This document shows, piece by piece, positions 24,521 through 34,470 of a stretch of DNA of 64,000 nucleotides. Position 1 is the stretch's first letter. Each line of letters opens with the position of its first letter. The notes beneath the pieces are model-generated. The model was not told where the DNA came from. It made no database searches and saw only the letters and a program-made list of their open reading frames with translations. Position numbers and translations under genes: made by a program. Source of the stretch: Aeromonas schubertii (GTDB lineage: Bacteria; Pseudomonadota; Gammaproteobacteria; Enterobacterales; Aeromonadaceae). Location of the stretch: contig NZ_CDDB01000041.1 in NCBI RefSeq assembly GCF_000820105.1, forward strand, positions 56,266-120,265, read 5' to 3'.

Positions 24521-24552
24521 AAAAGAGACCCGCCAACTGGCGGGTCTCTTTT
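24521..24552. terminator. Bidirectional terminator between yafD and mltD
   Basis: 13-bp stem (AAAGAGACCCGCC / GGCGGGTCTCTTT) with loop AACT, A-run on the left and T-run on the right, serving both convergent genes. Confidence 0.92.
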
Positions 24553-24566
24553 CAGTATTGATTGCC

Positions 24567-26096
24567 TTAACCGTTATCACCGACAAACAGGGTCAGTGTC
24601 TGGCCGGGTTGCAGGTAGCTGCGCTTGTTGAGTTGGTTCCAGCGCATCACATCCACCACGGCAACCTGAAACTTGGCGGCAATGGAGGAGAGGGAGTCCC
24701 CACGGCGAACCTGATAGCTCACCGAGCCGTTGCCGGATTTCCCCTTGATGACAAGCTTGGCTCCCGGTTTGAGGGTGGCGCGGGCCGACAGACCATTCCA
24801 CTGCATCAGCGACTTCTGGGGAACGCCATGCTTGCGGCTGATCTCCCACAGGGTATCTCCGGCCTTGACCGTGTATCGGGTCACCGCCGAAGCGCGCTTG
24901 CTGACGGGCTCACGACTGGCCAGGGTTCGACCACTATCGACGGCCCCAGCCGGCAAGTGCAGGGTCTGGCCGGCACGCAGGCTGTTACCGCGCAAATTGT
25001 TGGTCATCTTCAACTCACTGACGCTGACCCCATGGCGACTGGCGATGAGGGAGAGGGTATCTCCCCGCTCAACCTGATAGCTGCGACCTTTGACACGCTC
25101 GTTTCGGGGCAGGTCCGCCAGGGCCAGCTCGAGGGAATCGGCGTATTCAACCGGTACCATGATCCTATGGGGACCTCGGGGCGAGGTGACGCCACGTACC
25201 AGTGCAGGATTGAGCTCCTTGAGCTGGCTCTGGCGCATGCCCACCAGATTGGCGGCGGTGGCGATATCGATTTGCCCGCCCACATCGATGGCACGCAGTT
25301 TTGGCTCGTTGGCCAGATTGGGCAGGGAGAGACCGTAGCGCTCCGAGTTACTGATGACATCAGCCATGGCCAGGATCTTGGGCACGTACTGCTCGGTCTC
25401 CCGGGGCAGATCCAGAGACCAGTAATCGGTTGACTGCCCACGCTTCTGGTTACGCACGATGGCGTTACGTACCCGTCCTTCCCCGGCGTTGTAGGCGGCC
25501 ATGGTGTTGAGCCAGTCCCCGTCGAAGAAGCGGTTGAGGTACTCCAGATAGTCGAGGGCGGCACGGGTCGAGGCGACCACGTCTTTGCGCCCGTCATACC
25601 AGCGATCGTGAGCCAGACCGAAGTTACGGCCGGTCTGGGGGACAAATTGCCACAGCCCCACCGCATTACTGCGGGAGCGTGCTGTCGGATCAAAGGTGCT
25701 CTCGATCATGGGTATCACGACCAGCTCCATTGGCAGCCCGCGCCGTTCGATCTCCTCCACCATCAGGTAGAGGTAGGGTTCAGCACGACTGGCAATGGTC
25801 GCCATGTGACGTTCATTGCGCAGAATGGAGGTCCGTTGTCGTCGGACCCGGTCGTTATCCGGTACCTCCAGCTGCATATCTTCGCTGATACGAACCCACA
25901 GATCGTCACTGCCTGCGACAGACTCGAGCTGATCGTCGTTGAGCCACACACCGGAGGCATAGCGTTTGTGGGTCTTCTTGCTGACTTGGGGGGACTTGAT
26001 CGGCTCGATAGCCGTTAGCGCCCGGTCATCCTGATTACTCAGGTTTTGGCAGCCACTTAGAAACAAGGCTGCCAACAAGGCCGTTCGAACCTTCAT
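24567..26096 (-). CDS. mltD: Membrane-bound lytic murein transglycosylase D (lipoprotein, three LysM domains)
   Basis: 509 residues. The signal peptide ends in a lipobox (LFLSGC), indicating outer-membrane anchoring. The catalytic domain carries 'VIPMIESTFDPTARSRSNAVGLWQFVPQTGRNFGL' split around Glu near residue 130, then 'AAYNAGEGRVRNA'. Three LysM peptidoglycan-binding modules follow (about 335-380, 400-445, 460-505), each starting with a (V/A)xxGD(T/S)L motif. The ATG at 26096 is preferred over an in-frame upstream codon because it begins the signal peptide directly. Confidence 0.95.
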   Translation of the reverse strand: MKVRTALLAALFLSGCQNLSNQDDRALTAIEPIKSPQVSKKTHKRYASGVWLNDDQLESVAGSDDLWVRISEDMQLEVPDNDRVRRQRTSILRNERHMATIASRAEPYLYLMVEEIERRGLPMELVVIPMIESTFDPTARSRSNAVGLWQFVPQTGRNFGLAHDRWYDGRKDVVASTRAALDYLEYLNRFFDGDWLNTMAAYNAGEGRVRNAIVRNQKRGQSTDYWSLDLPRETEQYVPKILAMADVISNSERYGLSLPNLANEPKLRAIDVGGQIDIATAANLVGMRQSQLKELNPALVRGVTSPRGPHRIMVPVEYADSLELALADLPRNERVKGRSYQVERGDTLSLIASRHGVSVSELKMTNNLRGNSLRAGQTLHLPAGAVDSGRTLASREPVSKRASAVTRYTVKAGDTLWEISRKHGVPQKSLMQWNGLSARATLKPGAKLVIKGKSGNGSVSYQVRRGDSLSSIAAKFQVAVVDVMRWNQLNKRSYLQPGQTLTLFVGDNG

Positions 26097-26167
26097 CACT
26101 CTCAGGTCATCCAATCGGTAAAACAGCCGACATACTAAGCGGCTATCCCCCCCGGATCAAGGTTTGC

Positions 26168-26932
26168 TCAAAAAACATCCTTCCATTGTCGCAGGGTTTT
26201 GAAGACAAGTTGTGGTGTATCCAACGGTGAATAAACGTGTTTTTCCGCAGAAAATTTTACACTGTCGTGTTCGCATCGAAGAAACACGTTGATCTCCTTC
26301 TCCCGTTGCAGGGTCGTCGGCAGGGAGGGTACCCCCTGCTGGCGCAGCTTGCTGACTTCCCGCAGGGCGGCGGCGATCGCCGGATTATCGGGCTCAACCG
26401 TGATGGCAAATCTCAGGTTGGACAGGGTGTACTCATGGGCTGGATAGAGCCGAGTCTGCCCGGGCAGCTCACCGATACGTTGCAGCGAGTGATGGAGCTG
26501 TTCCGGACTCCCCTCAAACAGGCGGCCACATCCGGCGCTAAAGAGGGTGTCACCGCAAAACAGCATGCCACCGCCGTAGTAGGCCACATGGCCATGGGTA
26601 TGTCCCGGCAGATGCATCACCTGCAGCGTCAAACCGTGCCAGTGGATCTCATCACCTTCGTCTACCCGTATGCCGTCGAGCCCCGGGGTCGTCTCATGGC
26701 GAGGTAGATAGAGTCTGGCGTTGGGGGCCTGCTCAAGCAATTCGGTGACGCCACCGCAGTGATCCTGATGATGATGGGTGATGAGGATGGCATCCAGGGT
26801 CAGTCCCAGCACGGCGATCCGCTCGAGCACGGGACCGGCGCAGCCAGGATCGACAACTAGACAATGATTATCTTTGCAAATCAACCAGATATAGTTATCT
26901 GAAAAGGCCGGAACCGTGATGACTTGATACAT
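26168..26932 (-). CDS. gloB: Hydroxyacylglutathione hydrolase (glyoxalase II)
   Basis: 254 residues of the metallo-beta-lactamase fold. The binuclear metal motif is complete (THHHQDHCGG), with further ligands in 'LPGHTHGHVAYY' and 'LFCGDTLFSAGCGRLFEG'. The C-terminal glutathione-binding helical segment ('TTLQREKEINVFLRC') is present. It hydrolyses S-lactoylglutathione to lactate in methylglyoxal detoxification. It is divergent from the yafS methyltransferase gene, as in E. coli. Confidence 0.95.
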   Translation of the reverse strand: MYQVITVPAFSDNYIWLICKDNHCLVVDPGCAGPVLERIAVLGLTLDAILITHHHQDHCGGVTELLEQAPNARLYLPRHETTPGLDGIRVDEGDEIHWHGLTLQVMHLPGHTHGHVAYYGGGMLFCGDTLFSAGCGRLFEGSPEQLHHSLQRIGELPGQTRLYPAHEYTLSNLRFAITVEPDNPAIAAALREVSKLRQQGVPSLPTTLQREKEINVFLRCEHDSVKFSAEKHVYSPLDTPQLVFKTLRQWKDVF

Positions 26933-27003
26933 GCAATGGCTTCTCTTTGGTCTGGCTATCTTATATAAAGGGAGTGTCTCCCCTACCCGGAACGAGCCCT
27001 ATT

Positions 27004-27738
27004 ATGCAGGTGGCCCGTAGCGAACGACAAATCGTGAGTCCATCCAGCTGGTGTGAATTGCCGCTGGGGGACTGGATTGCCAGCGAGGTGCAGTCTCGTC
27101 TCGATCTCTGGTGTCCCCATCTGTTTGGTTACCACCTTCTCAAGATTGGTGCGCTCAGTGCTGAGCTCTCCTGTCGCTGCTCCACGATTCGCCATCAGGC
27201 CGCAGTCGCTCCGCTGGGGCGGGATCTCGCCATGCAGGGAGAGCCGACGCAACTGCCGGTGCGCTGTGGCAGCGTCGATGCCTGCCTGCTCGCACATACC
27301 CTCGACTTTAGCCAGGACCCCCATGAGGTGCTGCGGGAGGTTGAACGGGTGTTAACACCGGATGGCTGGATCATCCTCAGCGGCTACAATCCGATGAGCC
27401 TGTTGGGGGTGGGGAAGATGCTCCCCTGGTTTCGCCGTCAGCTTCCCTGGTCGGCGCGCATGTTTACACCGGGACGGGTGACCGACTGGCTGCAACTGCT
27501 GGGGTTCGAGGTGATGTTCGAGGAGCGTTTCGGTTACTCCTGGATGGGGCGAAAGAGCTCGGTCGGCTGGTGGCGGGAGAGCCTGGGGCATGACTATTGC
27601 CGCGCCTTCTCCTCCGTCTATGTCATCGCCGCCCGCAAGCGGCGCATTCCCCTCCAGCCGGTGCAAAAACGCTGGAATCTGCCCCGAACCCTGACCACCC
27701 CGGGGATGGCCAGGGTCGCAGAAGGTCAGGGGCGGTAG
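27004..27738 (+). CDS. yafS: SAM-dependent methyltransferase YafS-like
   Basis: 244 residues, class I methyltransferase fold of the Methyltransf_11 type. The post-motif region '[40 protein letters not shown]' is characteristic. Motif I is degenerate, as in E. coli YafS. The substrate is unknown. The ATG at 27004 is chosen over one at 26947, which would add an unconserved extension across the promoter region. Its 3' end overlaps the convergent rnhA gene by 13 bases. Confidence 0.85.
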   Translation: MQVARSERQIVSPSSWCELPLGDWIASEVQSRLDLWCPHLFGYHLLKIGALSAELSCRCSTIRHQAAVAPLGRDLAMQGEPTQLPVRCGSVDACLLAHTLDFSQDPHEVLREVERVLTPDGWIILSGYNPMSLLGVGKMLPWFRRQLPWSARMFTPGRVTDWLQLLGFEVMFEERFGYSWMGRKSSVGWWRESLGHDYCRAFSSVYVIAARKRRIPLQPVQKRWNLPRTLTTPGMARVAEGQGR

Positions 27739-28190
27739 CCGGTATCATCGGCCAGTGAGGGGCCCGATGCGGCCTCTCTGGCCAGCTCGTCGCAACGTTC
27801 GTTTTCCGGGTGTCCCGAGTGCCCCTTAACCCAGAGCCACTCCACCTGATGGCGAGCCACCTCGGCATCCAGTTGCTGCCACAGATCGACATTCTTGACC
27901 GGTTCCCGGTTGGCGGTGAGCCATCCCTTGCGTTTCCAGCCGGTGATCCACTGGGTGATCCCCTGCTTCACGTATTGGCTGTCGGTGGTCAGGCGAACCT
28001 GGCAGGATTCACTCAGGGTGCGCAGCCCAGCGATGGCTGCCATCAGCTCCATGCGGTTATTGGTAGTGAGGCGATAACCGGCCGACAGCTCCTTGCGATG
28101 TTTGCCATAGATGAGGACGGCGCCGTACCCACCCGGTCCCGGATTGCCGAGGCAGGAACCATCCGTATATAAATCAATCTGTTTTAGCAT
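27726..28190 (-). CDS. rnhA: Ribonuclease HI
   Basis: 154 residues, the same size as E. coli RNase HI. The DEDD catalytic residues are visible: Asp in '[12 protein letters not shown]', Glu in '[10 protein letters not shown]', Asp in '[12 protein letters not shown]', and the C-terminal '[12 protein letters not shown]' with the preceding conserved His ([11 protein letters not shown]). The basic handle region ('[19 protein letters not shown]') is present. It removes RNA from RNA-DNA hybrids. It is divergent from dnaQ across a 47-bp promoter, the classic rnhA-dnaQ arrangement. Confidence 0.97.
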   Translation of the reverse strand: MLKQIDLYTDGSCLGNPGPGGYGAVLIYGKHRKELSAGYRLTTNNRMELMAAIAGLRTLSESCQVRLTTDSQYVKQGITQWITGWKRKGWLTANREPVKNVDLWQQLDAEVARHQVEWLWVKGHSGHPENERCDELAREAASGPSLADDTGYRP

Positions 28191-28237
28191 GCGCGTTGGG
28201 GTAAACTTGGAGAAAACCCGAGTTTGACACAGATCCC

Positions 28238-28978
28238 ATGATGAACATACCCCAGGCCCAGCGCCAGATAATCCTCGATACCGAAACCACCGGTATGAAC
28301 ATGGGGGGCGGCCCCCACTACCTTGGACACCGTATCATCGAGATCGGCTGCGTCGAGGTGATCAACCGCAAGCTCACCGGTAATCACTTCCACGTCTATA
28401 TCAAGCCCGATCGTCTGGTCGATCCCGAAGCGATCCAGGTGCACGGGATCACCGATGACTTCCTGCGCGACAAGCCTCGCTTCGATCAGATTGCTGACGA
28501 TTTTATCGAGTATATCCGCGGCGCCGAACTCATCGCCCACAATGCCCCCTTCGACGTGGGCTTCATGGATTACGAGTTCGACAAGTTGGGGTTGGGTCTC
28601 AAGACCACGGATATCTGCACCGTCACCGATACCCTGGTGATGGCGCGGGAGCTCTTCCCCGGCAAGCGTAACAACCTGGATGTGCTGTGCGATCGTTACG
28701 GCATCGACAACTCACACCGTACTCTGCACGGGGCCTTGCTCGATGCGGAGATCCTCGCCGACGTCTATCTGATGATGACCGGCGGCCAGACCAAGCTCAA
28801 TCTGGCCACCGAATCGGCCGAGAGTGACAGCGCGGCTCAGGACACCGGGATCCGCCGACTCGCCGCAGACCGGGCCCCTCTGCGAGTGATCCGCGCCGAA
28901 GGAGAAGTTCTGGCGACCCATGAGGCGAGGCTGGATCTGGTGCAAAAGAAGGGGGGGGGCTGTCAGTGGCGGCAGTGA
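28238..28978 (+). CDS. dnaQ: DNA polymerase III epsilon subunit, 3'-5' proofreading exonuclease
   Basis: 246 residues. Exo I '[11 protein letters not shown]', Exo II '[16 protein letters not shown]' and Exo III '[17 protein letters not shown]' are intact. A beta-clamp-binding motif follows (QTKLNL, about residue 184), then a flexible linker and a short C-terminal segment for contact with the alpha subunit. Two adjacent ATGs (28238, 28241) are possible starts. The 3' end overlaps the next gene by 13 bases, an unusual coupling of a replication gene with an envelope-type protein gene. Confidence 0.96.
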   Translation: MMNIPQAQRQIILDTETTGMNMGGGPHYLGHRIIEIGCVEVINRKLTGNHFHVYIKPDRLVDPEAIQVHGITDDFLRDKPRFDQIADDFIEYIRGAELIAHNAPFDVGFMDYEFDKLGLGLKTTDICTVTDTLVMARELFPGKRNNLDVLCDRYGIDNSHRTLHGALLDAEILADVYLMMTGGQTKLNLATESAESDSAAQDTGIRRLAADRAPLRVIRAEGEVLATHEARLDLVQKKGGGCQWRQ

Positions 28979-30222
28979 GAGGCTGGAGCGCTGCGCTGCT
29001 GCTCCTGTGTGGGCAGCTCAGTGCGGCAACCGTATATGGTGCGAGCGATGTGCCGCTCCTTGAGAACCGCTTTCGTATCGACCACGGGGTACGCGAGGTG
29101 ACCTTTATCCTGAAAAAGCGGGAGGGGTCGGCTCCGGTGGTGCTGGTACAACCCGATGGCAGCAAGCTCTACAGCAACCGTCATCCCAAGGAACAGATCG
29201 GCTGGCTGGTCACCCCCGAGGCCGATCTCATCACGGTACGCGATCCGATGCCGGGCCCCTGGCAGGCCATTGCCGAACTCGATCCTGAAAACCGGATCCG
29301 CCTGCTGACCAACATCCAGCTGCAGACCGAGCCCTTGCCCCTTCGCCTCTATCAGGGGGAGAGCGTCAAGGTGACCGGGCGACTGCTTATCGATGGAGCG
29401 CAGACCCGTGACAAGGACTACCTCTCCTCCCTCGGCATGACGGTACGGCTGCAGAGCTTCCAGACCGCCGAGATGAAGGGGGAGCCGGTACAGGATCTGG
29501 TCATAGGTAGCTACTTGGACGATGGCAAGGGGCTCGATGAGCGTCCCCATGATGGGGTGATGACGGCCGAGGTGCTGTTCGATGCTCCGGCGGGCAAGTA
29601 TCGTACCGTGATCAGCACGGGCAACGAGGTGTTTGCCCGGGCTCGCCATCAGGAGATCCTCATCTATCCCATGCCGTTTCGTTATGAGATGCAACTGCCG
29701 AGCGAAACCAAGGGGCCCAGGTTGACCTTCCTCATCGACAAGGATGAAGTGGAGCCGACCAGCATTGCCGTTGCCGGGCGAGTGATTGACCCGGCCGGCC
29801 ACCCTCTGCCCTTCAACGGTACGGCCAGCAGCCAAAATTTGGAGGTTATGCTCCCGAAACCGGCCGCTCCCGGGCTCTATCATATCGAGGGGAGCCTGTT
29901 TGGTACTACCCTGTCCGGGCGTGAGTTCCGACTGACCCTGCCAACCAAGAGTTTCAACATCTATCCGCCGCCGCCCCCTCCCGAGCCGGTCATCAGCGCG
30001 GCGGTCAAGCCCAAGGCGCCTCCGGTCGAGGAGAGCAGCGGTTGGCTGATCTGGCTGCTGGGCGGTTTGGCCGTCTTGATGGGGCTCGGGGGCGGGATCG
30101 GTTTTATCCTGTTGCAAAAGCGCAAAGCCCTCAAGCGTGCCCTTGCGGCCCAGCAGGCGGCGCAGGAGGCCCAAAACAAGGCGCCTGCCTCCGAGCTCGA
30201 TCTCAACCAGCCCGAGCAATGA
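28966..30222 (+). CDS. TIGR03503 family protein (exported, single C-terminal membrane anchor)
   Basis: 418 residues starting at GTG 28966, with a G-rich Shine-Dalgarno upstream. Signal peptide 'GWSAALLLLCGQLSAATVYG', then a beta-rich periplasmic region with 'LLENRFRIDHGVREVTFILKK' and 'VLVQPDGSKLY', which I recognise as TIGR03503. A proline-rich linker (YPPPPPPEPV) precedes a transmembrane helix (WLLGGLAVLMGLGGGIGFILL) and a lysine/alanine-rich cytoplasmic tail that may form a coiled coil. The function is unknown; the family occurs next to dnaQ in Vibrio, Shewanella and Aeromonas relatives. Confidence 0.85.
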   Translation: MAAVRGWSAALLLLCGQLSAATVYGASDVPLLENRFRIDHGVREVTFILKKREGSAPVVLVQPDGSKLYSNRHPKEQIGWLVTPEADLITVRDPMPGPWQAIAELDPENRIRLLTNIQLQTEPLPLRLYQGESVKVTGRLLIDGAQTRDKDYLSSLGMTVRLQSFQTAEMKGEPVQDLVIGSYLDDGKGLDERPHDGVMTAEVLFDAPAGKYRTVISTGNEVFARARHQEILIYPMPFRYEMQLPSETKGPRLTFLIDKDEVEPTSIAVAGRVIDPAGHPLPFNGTASSQNLEVMLPKPAAPGLYHIEGSLFGTTLSGREFRLTLPTKSFNIYPPPPPPEPVISAAVKPKAPPVEESSGWLIWLLGGLAVLMGLGGGIGFILLQKRKALKRALAAQQAAQEAQNKAPASELDLNQPEQ

Positions 30223-30226
30223 AAAA

Positions 30227-30251
30227 GAGGGAAGCATTGGCTTCCCTCTTT
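30227..30251 (+). terminator. Intrinsic terminator after TIGR03503 gene
   Basis: Stem GAGGGAAGC / GCTTCCCTC, loop ATTG, followed by a short TTT run; preceded by A-run. Confidence 0.8.
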
Positions 30252-30274
30252 GCGTCTGTTTCTCATATGAGCCG

Positions 30275-30305
30275 ATAAAAAAACACCCTGCCAGGCAGGG
30301 TGTTT
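30275..30305 (-). terminator. Intrinsic terminator of fadE
   Basis: On the minus strand the stem CACCCTG-CCTGG-CAGGGTG, extended by A/T pairs, is followed by seven T, directly after the fadE stop. Confidence 0.85.
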
Positions 30306-30317
30306 GTCATTGCGGGA

Positions 30318-32774
30318 TCAGGCTGCGTGATGCAGGCTGGCCGGTTGATAGAGAGACTTGTCGGCGGCCAGCTCCATGGGATCGAAGTCATCCACGTTGA
30401 TGGTATAGAGCCGGCTTGCCTCGGCGCGGCGCAGCACATCGGCCTCACTCTCGCTCAGGACGCCGGCAGCCAGACCGCTGTCGGCTACCTTGTCCAGCCC
30501 GGTGAAGGGACGCTTGATGCCATCGGCCTTGCATACCTTGTCAAACAACGGCTCGGCGGCCAGCACATCATCGAGTGCTTGCTCGAGCAGGCCGAAGGGG
30601 TTGCCCTCCTCGCGGGTGAGGTACTGCCCCTTGGCCAGACGGCTGCGGCTCTCGCTCGGGGTTTGCAGCAGGCGGGCGACCTTGTTGTCCAGCTTGTCAG
30701 ACGGCTTGTGCATGTCGCAACCGAGTGGCAGCACCAGAAGGCGCAGGGCGCGGCCAATCCAGCGATTCGGGAAGTTGCGCAGCAGCTCGTCAATGGCCTG
30801 CTGGGCCTTGAACAGGGCATCTTGCAAGGACCAGTGCAGCAGCGGCAGATCCCCCTTCTGACGCCCCTCGTCGTCGAAGCGCTTGAGGGCGGCGGAGGCC
30901 AGATAGAGCTGGCTCAGCACATCACCCAGGCGCGCCGAGACTCGCTCCTTGCGCTTGAGCTCCCCACCCAGGGTCCCCATGGCCACGTCCGAAAGGAAGG
31001 CGAGGTTGGCCGACAGGCGTGCCAGCTTCTGGTAGTAGGGACGGGTTTCATCCTTGAAGGGGGAGCCAGCCAGACGACCACCTGTGAGCCCCAACCAGAG
31101 GCTGCGAACCATGTTACTCATGGCAAATCCCACATGGCGGAACATGGCCTTGTCGAAGTCCTTGAGTCCCTGCTCGGGGTCGGGATGGGCGGCGGCCAGC
31201 ATCTCGGTCAGCACGTAGGGGTGGCAGCGGATGGCCCCTTGCCCATAGATGATCATGGAGCGGGTCAGGATGTTGGCCCCTTCTACCGTGATGGCGATAG
31301 GAGCCCCCTGATAGCCCCGAGCCAGGTAGTTATTCGGGCCCATGCAGATCCCTTTGCCGCCGTGGATATCCATGGCATCGATGATGCACTTCTGGGCGCG
31401 GTCGGTGAGGTGATACTTGACGATGGCCGAGATGACCGAGGGTTTTTCGCCCAGATCGATACCGGCAACGGTCAGACTGGCGGCCGCTCCCATGATGTAG
31501 GCGTTACCGCCGATACGGGCGAGCGGCTCTTCGATCCCCTCCATTTTGCCGATAGGCAGCTTGAACTGACGACGGATCCGGCTGTAGGCGCCGGAGGCCA
31601 GGGCCAGCATCTTGACGCCACCCGTGCTGTTGGAGGGGAGGGTGATGCCGCGACCGACCGACAGACACTCGACCAGCATGCGCCACCCCTGACCGGCCAT
31701 GGCCGGGCCACCGATGATGAAGTCGAGGGGGACGAAGAGATCCCTGGCCTGGGTCGGGCCGTTTTGGAACGGTACATTGAGGGGGAAGTGGCGGCGGCCT
31801 ATCTCAACCCCTTTCAGGTGAGTCGGAATGAGGGCGCAGGTGATGCCGAGCTCCTCGTCACTCCCCAGCAGATGTTCGGGGTCTCGCAGCTTGAAGGCCA
31901 GGCCCAGTACGGTTGCGATGGGAGCCAGCGTGATATAGCGCTTGTTCCAGGTCAGGCGCATGCCGAGCACTTCTTTGCCTTCCCACTCGCCTTTGCAGAC
32001 GACGCCGGTATCAGGAATGGAGCCCGCATCCGAGCCAGCCTCGGGGCTGGTCAGGGCGAAGCAGGGGATCTCCTTGCCCACAGCCAGGCGAGGCAGGTAG
32101 TAATCCTTTTGCTCCTCGGTACCGTAGTGTTGCAGCAGCTCGCCCGGGCCGAGGGAGTTGGGGACGCCCACGGTGGAGGCGAGCACGGCGCTGGCACCGG
32201 TCAGTTTCTGCAGTACGCAGGACTGGGCATAGGCGGAAAATTCCAGACCACCATATTTTTTCTTGATGATCATGGCGAAGAACTTGTTCTCCTTGAGGTA
32301 TTGCCATACCTCGGGGGAGAGATCGGCGCGCTGATGGGTGACCTCCCAGTCGCTGACCATGCGGCAAACGGTCTCTACCGGACCGTCCAGGAAGGCTTGT
32401 TCCTCGGCGTTGAGGGTGTTGGCCGGAATGCGGTGCAGCTTCTTCCAGTCCGGGTCGCCGGCAAAAAGCTCGGCTTCCCACCAGGTAGTTCCGGCTTCGA
32501 TAGCTTCTTTCTCGGTGCGCGACATCTCCGGCATGATCCCCTTGTAGAGCTTGAACAGGGGTTTGGAGATGTTGCTGCGGCGCAGTTCGACCAGATTGAG
32601 GGGAAGCGCCACCGCGGCAAACAGCAGCCAGAGCAGCCAGGGAAGGTGGCCATAGAGGCTACCGACCAGCAGGGCTGCGAAGGTGATCAGGGTGGACATC
32701 AAGAGAGGAGTACGGCGATACGCCAGCGCTCCGATGACGATCAGGACCCCGAGCAGGGTGAGGGCCGTAGTCAT
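30318..32774 (-). CDS. fadE: Acyl-CoA dehydrogenase FadE
   Basis: 818 residues, the large FadE type (E. coli 814) rather than the usual 380-residue acyl-CoA dehydrogenase. Two N-terminal transmembrane helices ('[15 protein letters not shown]', '[23 protein letters not shown]') precede the dehydrogenase core. Visible landmarks: '[20 protein letters not shown]' and '[30 protein letters not shown]'. A long C-terminal extension (DUF1974) follows from about residue 540. It carries out the first oxidation of fatty acid beta-oxidation. AGGAG precedes the ATG. A FadR-like operator lies 43-59 bp upstream of the start. Confidence 0.96.
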   Translation of the reverse strand: MTTALTLLGVLIVIGALAYRRTPLLMSTLITFAALLVGSLYGHLPWLLWLLFAAVALPLNLVELRRSNISKPLFKLYKGIMPEMSRTEKEAIEAGTTWWEAELFAGDPDWKKLHRIPANTLNAEEQAFLDGPVETVCRMVSDWEVTHQRADLSPEVWQYLKENKFFAMIIKKKYGGLEFSAYAQSCVLQKLTGASAVLASTVGVPNSLGPGELLQHYGTEEQKDYYLPRLAVGKEIPCFALTSPEAGSDAGSIPDTGVVCKGEWEGKEVLGMRLTWNKRYITLAPIATVLGLAFKLRDPEHLLGSDEELGITCALIPTHLKGVEIGRRHFPLNVPFQNGPTQARDLFVPLDFIIGGPAMAGQGWRMLVECLSVGRGITLPSNSTGGVKMLALASGAYSRIRRQFKLPIGKMEGIEEPLARIGGNAYIMGAAASLTVAGIDLGEKPSVISAIVKYHLTDRAQKCIIDAMDIHGGKGICMGPNNYLARGYQGAPIAITVEGANILTRSMIIYGQGAIRCHPYVLTEMLAAAHPDPEQGLKDFDKAMFRHVGFAMSNMVRSLWLGLTGGRLAGSPFKDETRPYYQKLARLSANLAFLSDVAMGTLGGELKRKERVSARLGDVLSQLYLASAALKRFDDEGRQKGDLPLLHWSLQDALFKAQQAIDELLRNFPNRWIGRALRLLVLPLGCDMHKPSDKLDNKVARLLQTPSESRSRLAKGQYLTREEGNPFGLLEQALDDVLAAEPLFDKVCKADGIKRPFTGLDKVADSGLAAGVLSESEADVLRRAEASRLYTINVDDFDPMELAADKSLYQPASLHHAA

Positions 32775-32800
32775 TGTATGCTCCTTGCGATAGGGTTAAC

Positions 32801-32833
32801 GAGTCACTGACTCATCTGGAGGTCTGACCTGTT
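32801..32833. promoter_or_regulatory. FadR-like operator and adjacent 13-bp palindrome upstream of fadE
   Basis: GGTCTGACCTGTT at 32821-32833 matches 13 of 13 positions of the core of the FadR consensus (GGTCNGACNWGTT); the four bases before it do not. Next to it, GAGTCA-C-TGACTC (32801-32813) is a perfect odd palindrome. Position just upstream of fadE supports repression by FadR relieved by long-chain acyl-CoA, as in E. coli. Confidence 0.6.
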
Positions 32834-33020
32834 GGTCATGAGATATCTTGTAATGGATAGGTTGCGAATTATCAAGTTGTTTACAAAACCCCGGCTGGTG
32901 AATGTGATGGGGGCCGCATCGACAGAGACCATCGTCGGTTGAGAATGATTTGCAAGGGGCGACGCGCGCAAAACCTTGTGCGACAATGACGCGGTTATTG
33001 CTGACTGAAAGAGAGCAACC

Positions 33021-33599
33021 ATGTACCAAGATCTGATCCGCAGTGAACTGACCGAAGCGGCCGACGTGCTGCAGAAATTCCTGGCAGACGAGCAAAACAT
33101 CCAGAATATCGAGGCCGCCGCCAAGCTGTTGGCCGCCTCTTTCAAGGAGGAGGGCAAGGTGCTCTCCTGCGGCAACGGTGGCTCCCACTGTGACGCCATG
33201 CATTTTGCCGAGGAGCTGACCGGCCGCTATCGGGAGAACCGTCCGGGTTATGCCGGTATCGCCATCTCGGATCCGAGCCATCTCTCCTGCGTCTCCAATG
33301 ATTTTGGTTACGACTTCGTCTTCTCCCGATATGTCGAGGCGGTCGGTCGCCGCGGCGACGTGCTGCTTGGCATCTCTACCAGCGGCAACTCCGGTAACAT
33401 CATCAAGGCTATCGAGGCCGCCCGTGCCAAGGGGATGAAGGTGATCGCCCTGACAGGCAAGGATGGCGGCAAGATGGCCGGCCTGGCCGATGTAGAGATC
33501 CGTGTGCCCCACTTCGGCTACGCCGATCGCATTCAGGAGGTACACATCAAGGTGATCCACATCCTGATCCAGCTGGTCGAGAAGGAGATGGCCAAGTAA
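33021..33599 (+). CDS. gmhA: Sedoheptulose-7-phosphate isomerase
   Basis: 192 residues, the E. coli GmhA length. SIS-domain landmarks: '[23 protein letters not shown]', '[29 protein letters not shown]', '[18 protein letters not shown]' and '[17 protein letters not shown]'. It converts sedoheptulose 7-phosphate to D-glycero-D-manno-heptose 7-phosphate, the first step toward the ADP-heptose of the LPS inner core. Order fadE (divergent)-gmhA-yafJ matches E. coli. Confidence 0.96.
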   Translation: MYQDLIRSELTEAADVLQKFLADEQNIQNIEAAAKLLAASFKEEGKVLSCGNGGSHCDAMHFAEELTGRYRENRPGYAGIAISDPSHLSCVSNDFGYDFVFSRYVEAVGRRGDVLLGISTSGNSGNIIKAIEAARAKGMKVIALTGKDGGKMAGLADVEIRVPHFGYADRIQEVHIKVIHILIQLVEKEMAK

Positions 33600-33618
33600 T
33601 TGGCTGGTGGGAGAGGCC

Positions 33619-34398
33619 ATGTGTGAACTGCTTGGCATGAGTGCCAATGTTCCGACCGACATCTGTTTCAGCTTTAGTGGCCTGATGCTGCGCGGGGGCA
33701 AGACTGGCCCCCATCGTGACGGTTGGGGGATCACCTTCTACGAAGGGCGGGGTTTTCGCACCTTCAAGGATCCCCAGCCGAGCGCCGAGTCGCACATCGC
33801 GCGCCTGGTGCAGGAGTACCCCATCAAGAGTTGCGCCGTGGTGAGCCACATCCGCCAGGCCAACCGGGGCAAGGTCTCGCTGGAAAATACCCACCCCTTC
33901 ACCCGGGAGCTGTGGGGCCGTTACTGGACCTTCGCCCACAACGGCCAGCTAACCGGCTGGAAGCGGTTGCCAACCGGTCGCCACCGCCCGGTGGGGCAGA
34001 CCGACAGCGAGCATGCGTTCTGCTGGCTGCTCGACCGGCTCGAGCAGAAGTACCGTCGTCAGCCGGCCAACTTTCCCGCCATGTTTCGCTATCTCGCATC
34101 CCTGTGTCAGCAGTTGCGTCAGCTTGGGGTCTTCAACATGCTGCTCTCTGACGGGGAGTACGTGATGACCTTCTGCTCCAACAACCTGCACTGGTTGACC
34201 CGGCGCGCCCCCTTTGGAGAGGCGACCCTGCTCGATGACGAGGTCTCCATCGACTTTCAGAGCGAGACCACGCCCAACGACGTGGTGACGGTGATAGCGA
34301 CGCGACCACTCACCGGCAATGAATGCTGGCAGGCGATGGGGCCGGGGGAATACAACCTGTTTCGCCTCGGCGAGCGGATTGCCGGCGGGCAGGGGTAA
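33619..34398 (+). CDS. yafJ: Class II glutamine amidotransferase YafJ-like
   Basis: 259 residues with the N-terminal nucleophile hydrolase pattern MCELLGMSANVPTD, where Cys2 becomes the nucleophile once Met is removed. This fixes the ATG at 33619 as the start and rules out the in-frame GTG at 33607; GGGAGAGG lies just upstream. Further motifs: 'GPHRDGWGITFYEG', 'VVSHIRQANRG', 'NTHPFTRELWGRYWTFAHNGQL' and the C-terminal 'NDVVTVIATRPLTGNE'. The amide acceptor and physiological role are unknown. It follows gmhA by 19 bp, so they form an operon. Confidence 0.92.
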   Translation: MCELLGMSANVPTDICFSFSGLMLRGGKTGPHRDGWGITFYEGRGFRTFKDPQPSAESHIARLVQEYPIKSCAVVSHIRQANRGKVSLENTHPFTRELWGRYWTFAHNGQLTGWKRLPTGRHRPVGQTDSEHAFCWLLDRLEQKYRRQPANFPAMFRYLASLCQQLRQLGVFNMLLSDGEYVMTFCSNNLHWLTRRAPFGEATLLDDEVSIDFQSETTPNDVVTVIATRPLTGNECWQAMGPGEYNLFRLGERIAGGQG

Positions 34399-34415
34399 AC
34401 CGCTGAGACATAAAT

Positions 34416-34443
34416 AAAGAGGGAGGCCAGGGCCTCCCTCTTT
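34416..34443. terminator. Bidirectional terminator between yafJ and purN
   Basis: 13-bp stem AAAGAGGGAGGCC / GGCCTCCCTCTTT with a very short loop, flanked by A/T runs, serving both convergent operons. Confidence 0.9.
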
Positions 34444-34470
34444 ATATTGGCGATGTCACCAGGGTCATGC

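Noticed and set aside
30300-32810. An 836-codon open frame on the plus strand opposite fadE
   Set aside because: It mirrors fadE codons in a GC-rich genome. The minus-strand frame has full family similarity, a ribosome-binding site and a terminator; the plus frame has none.
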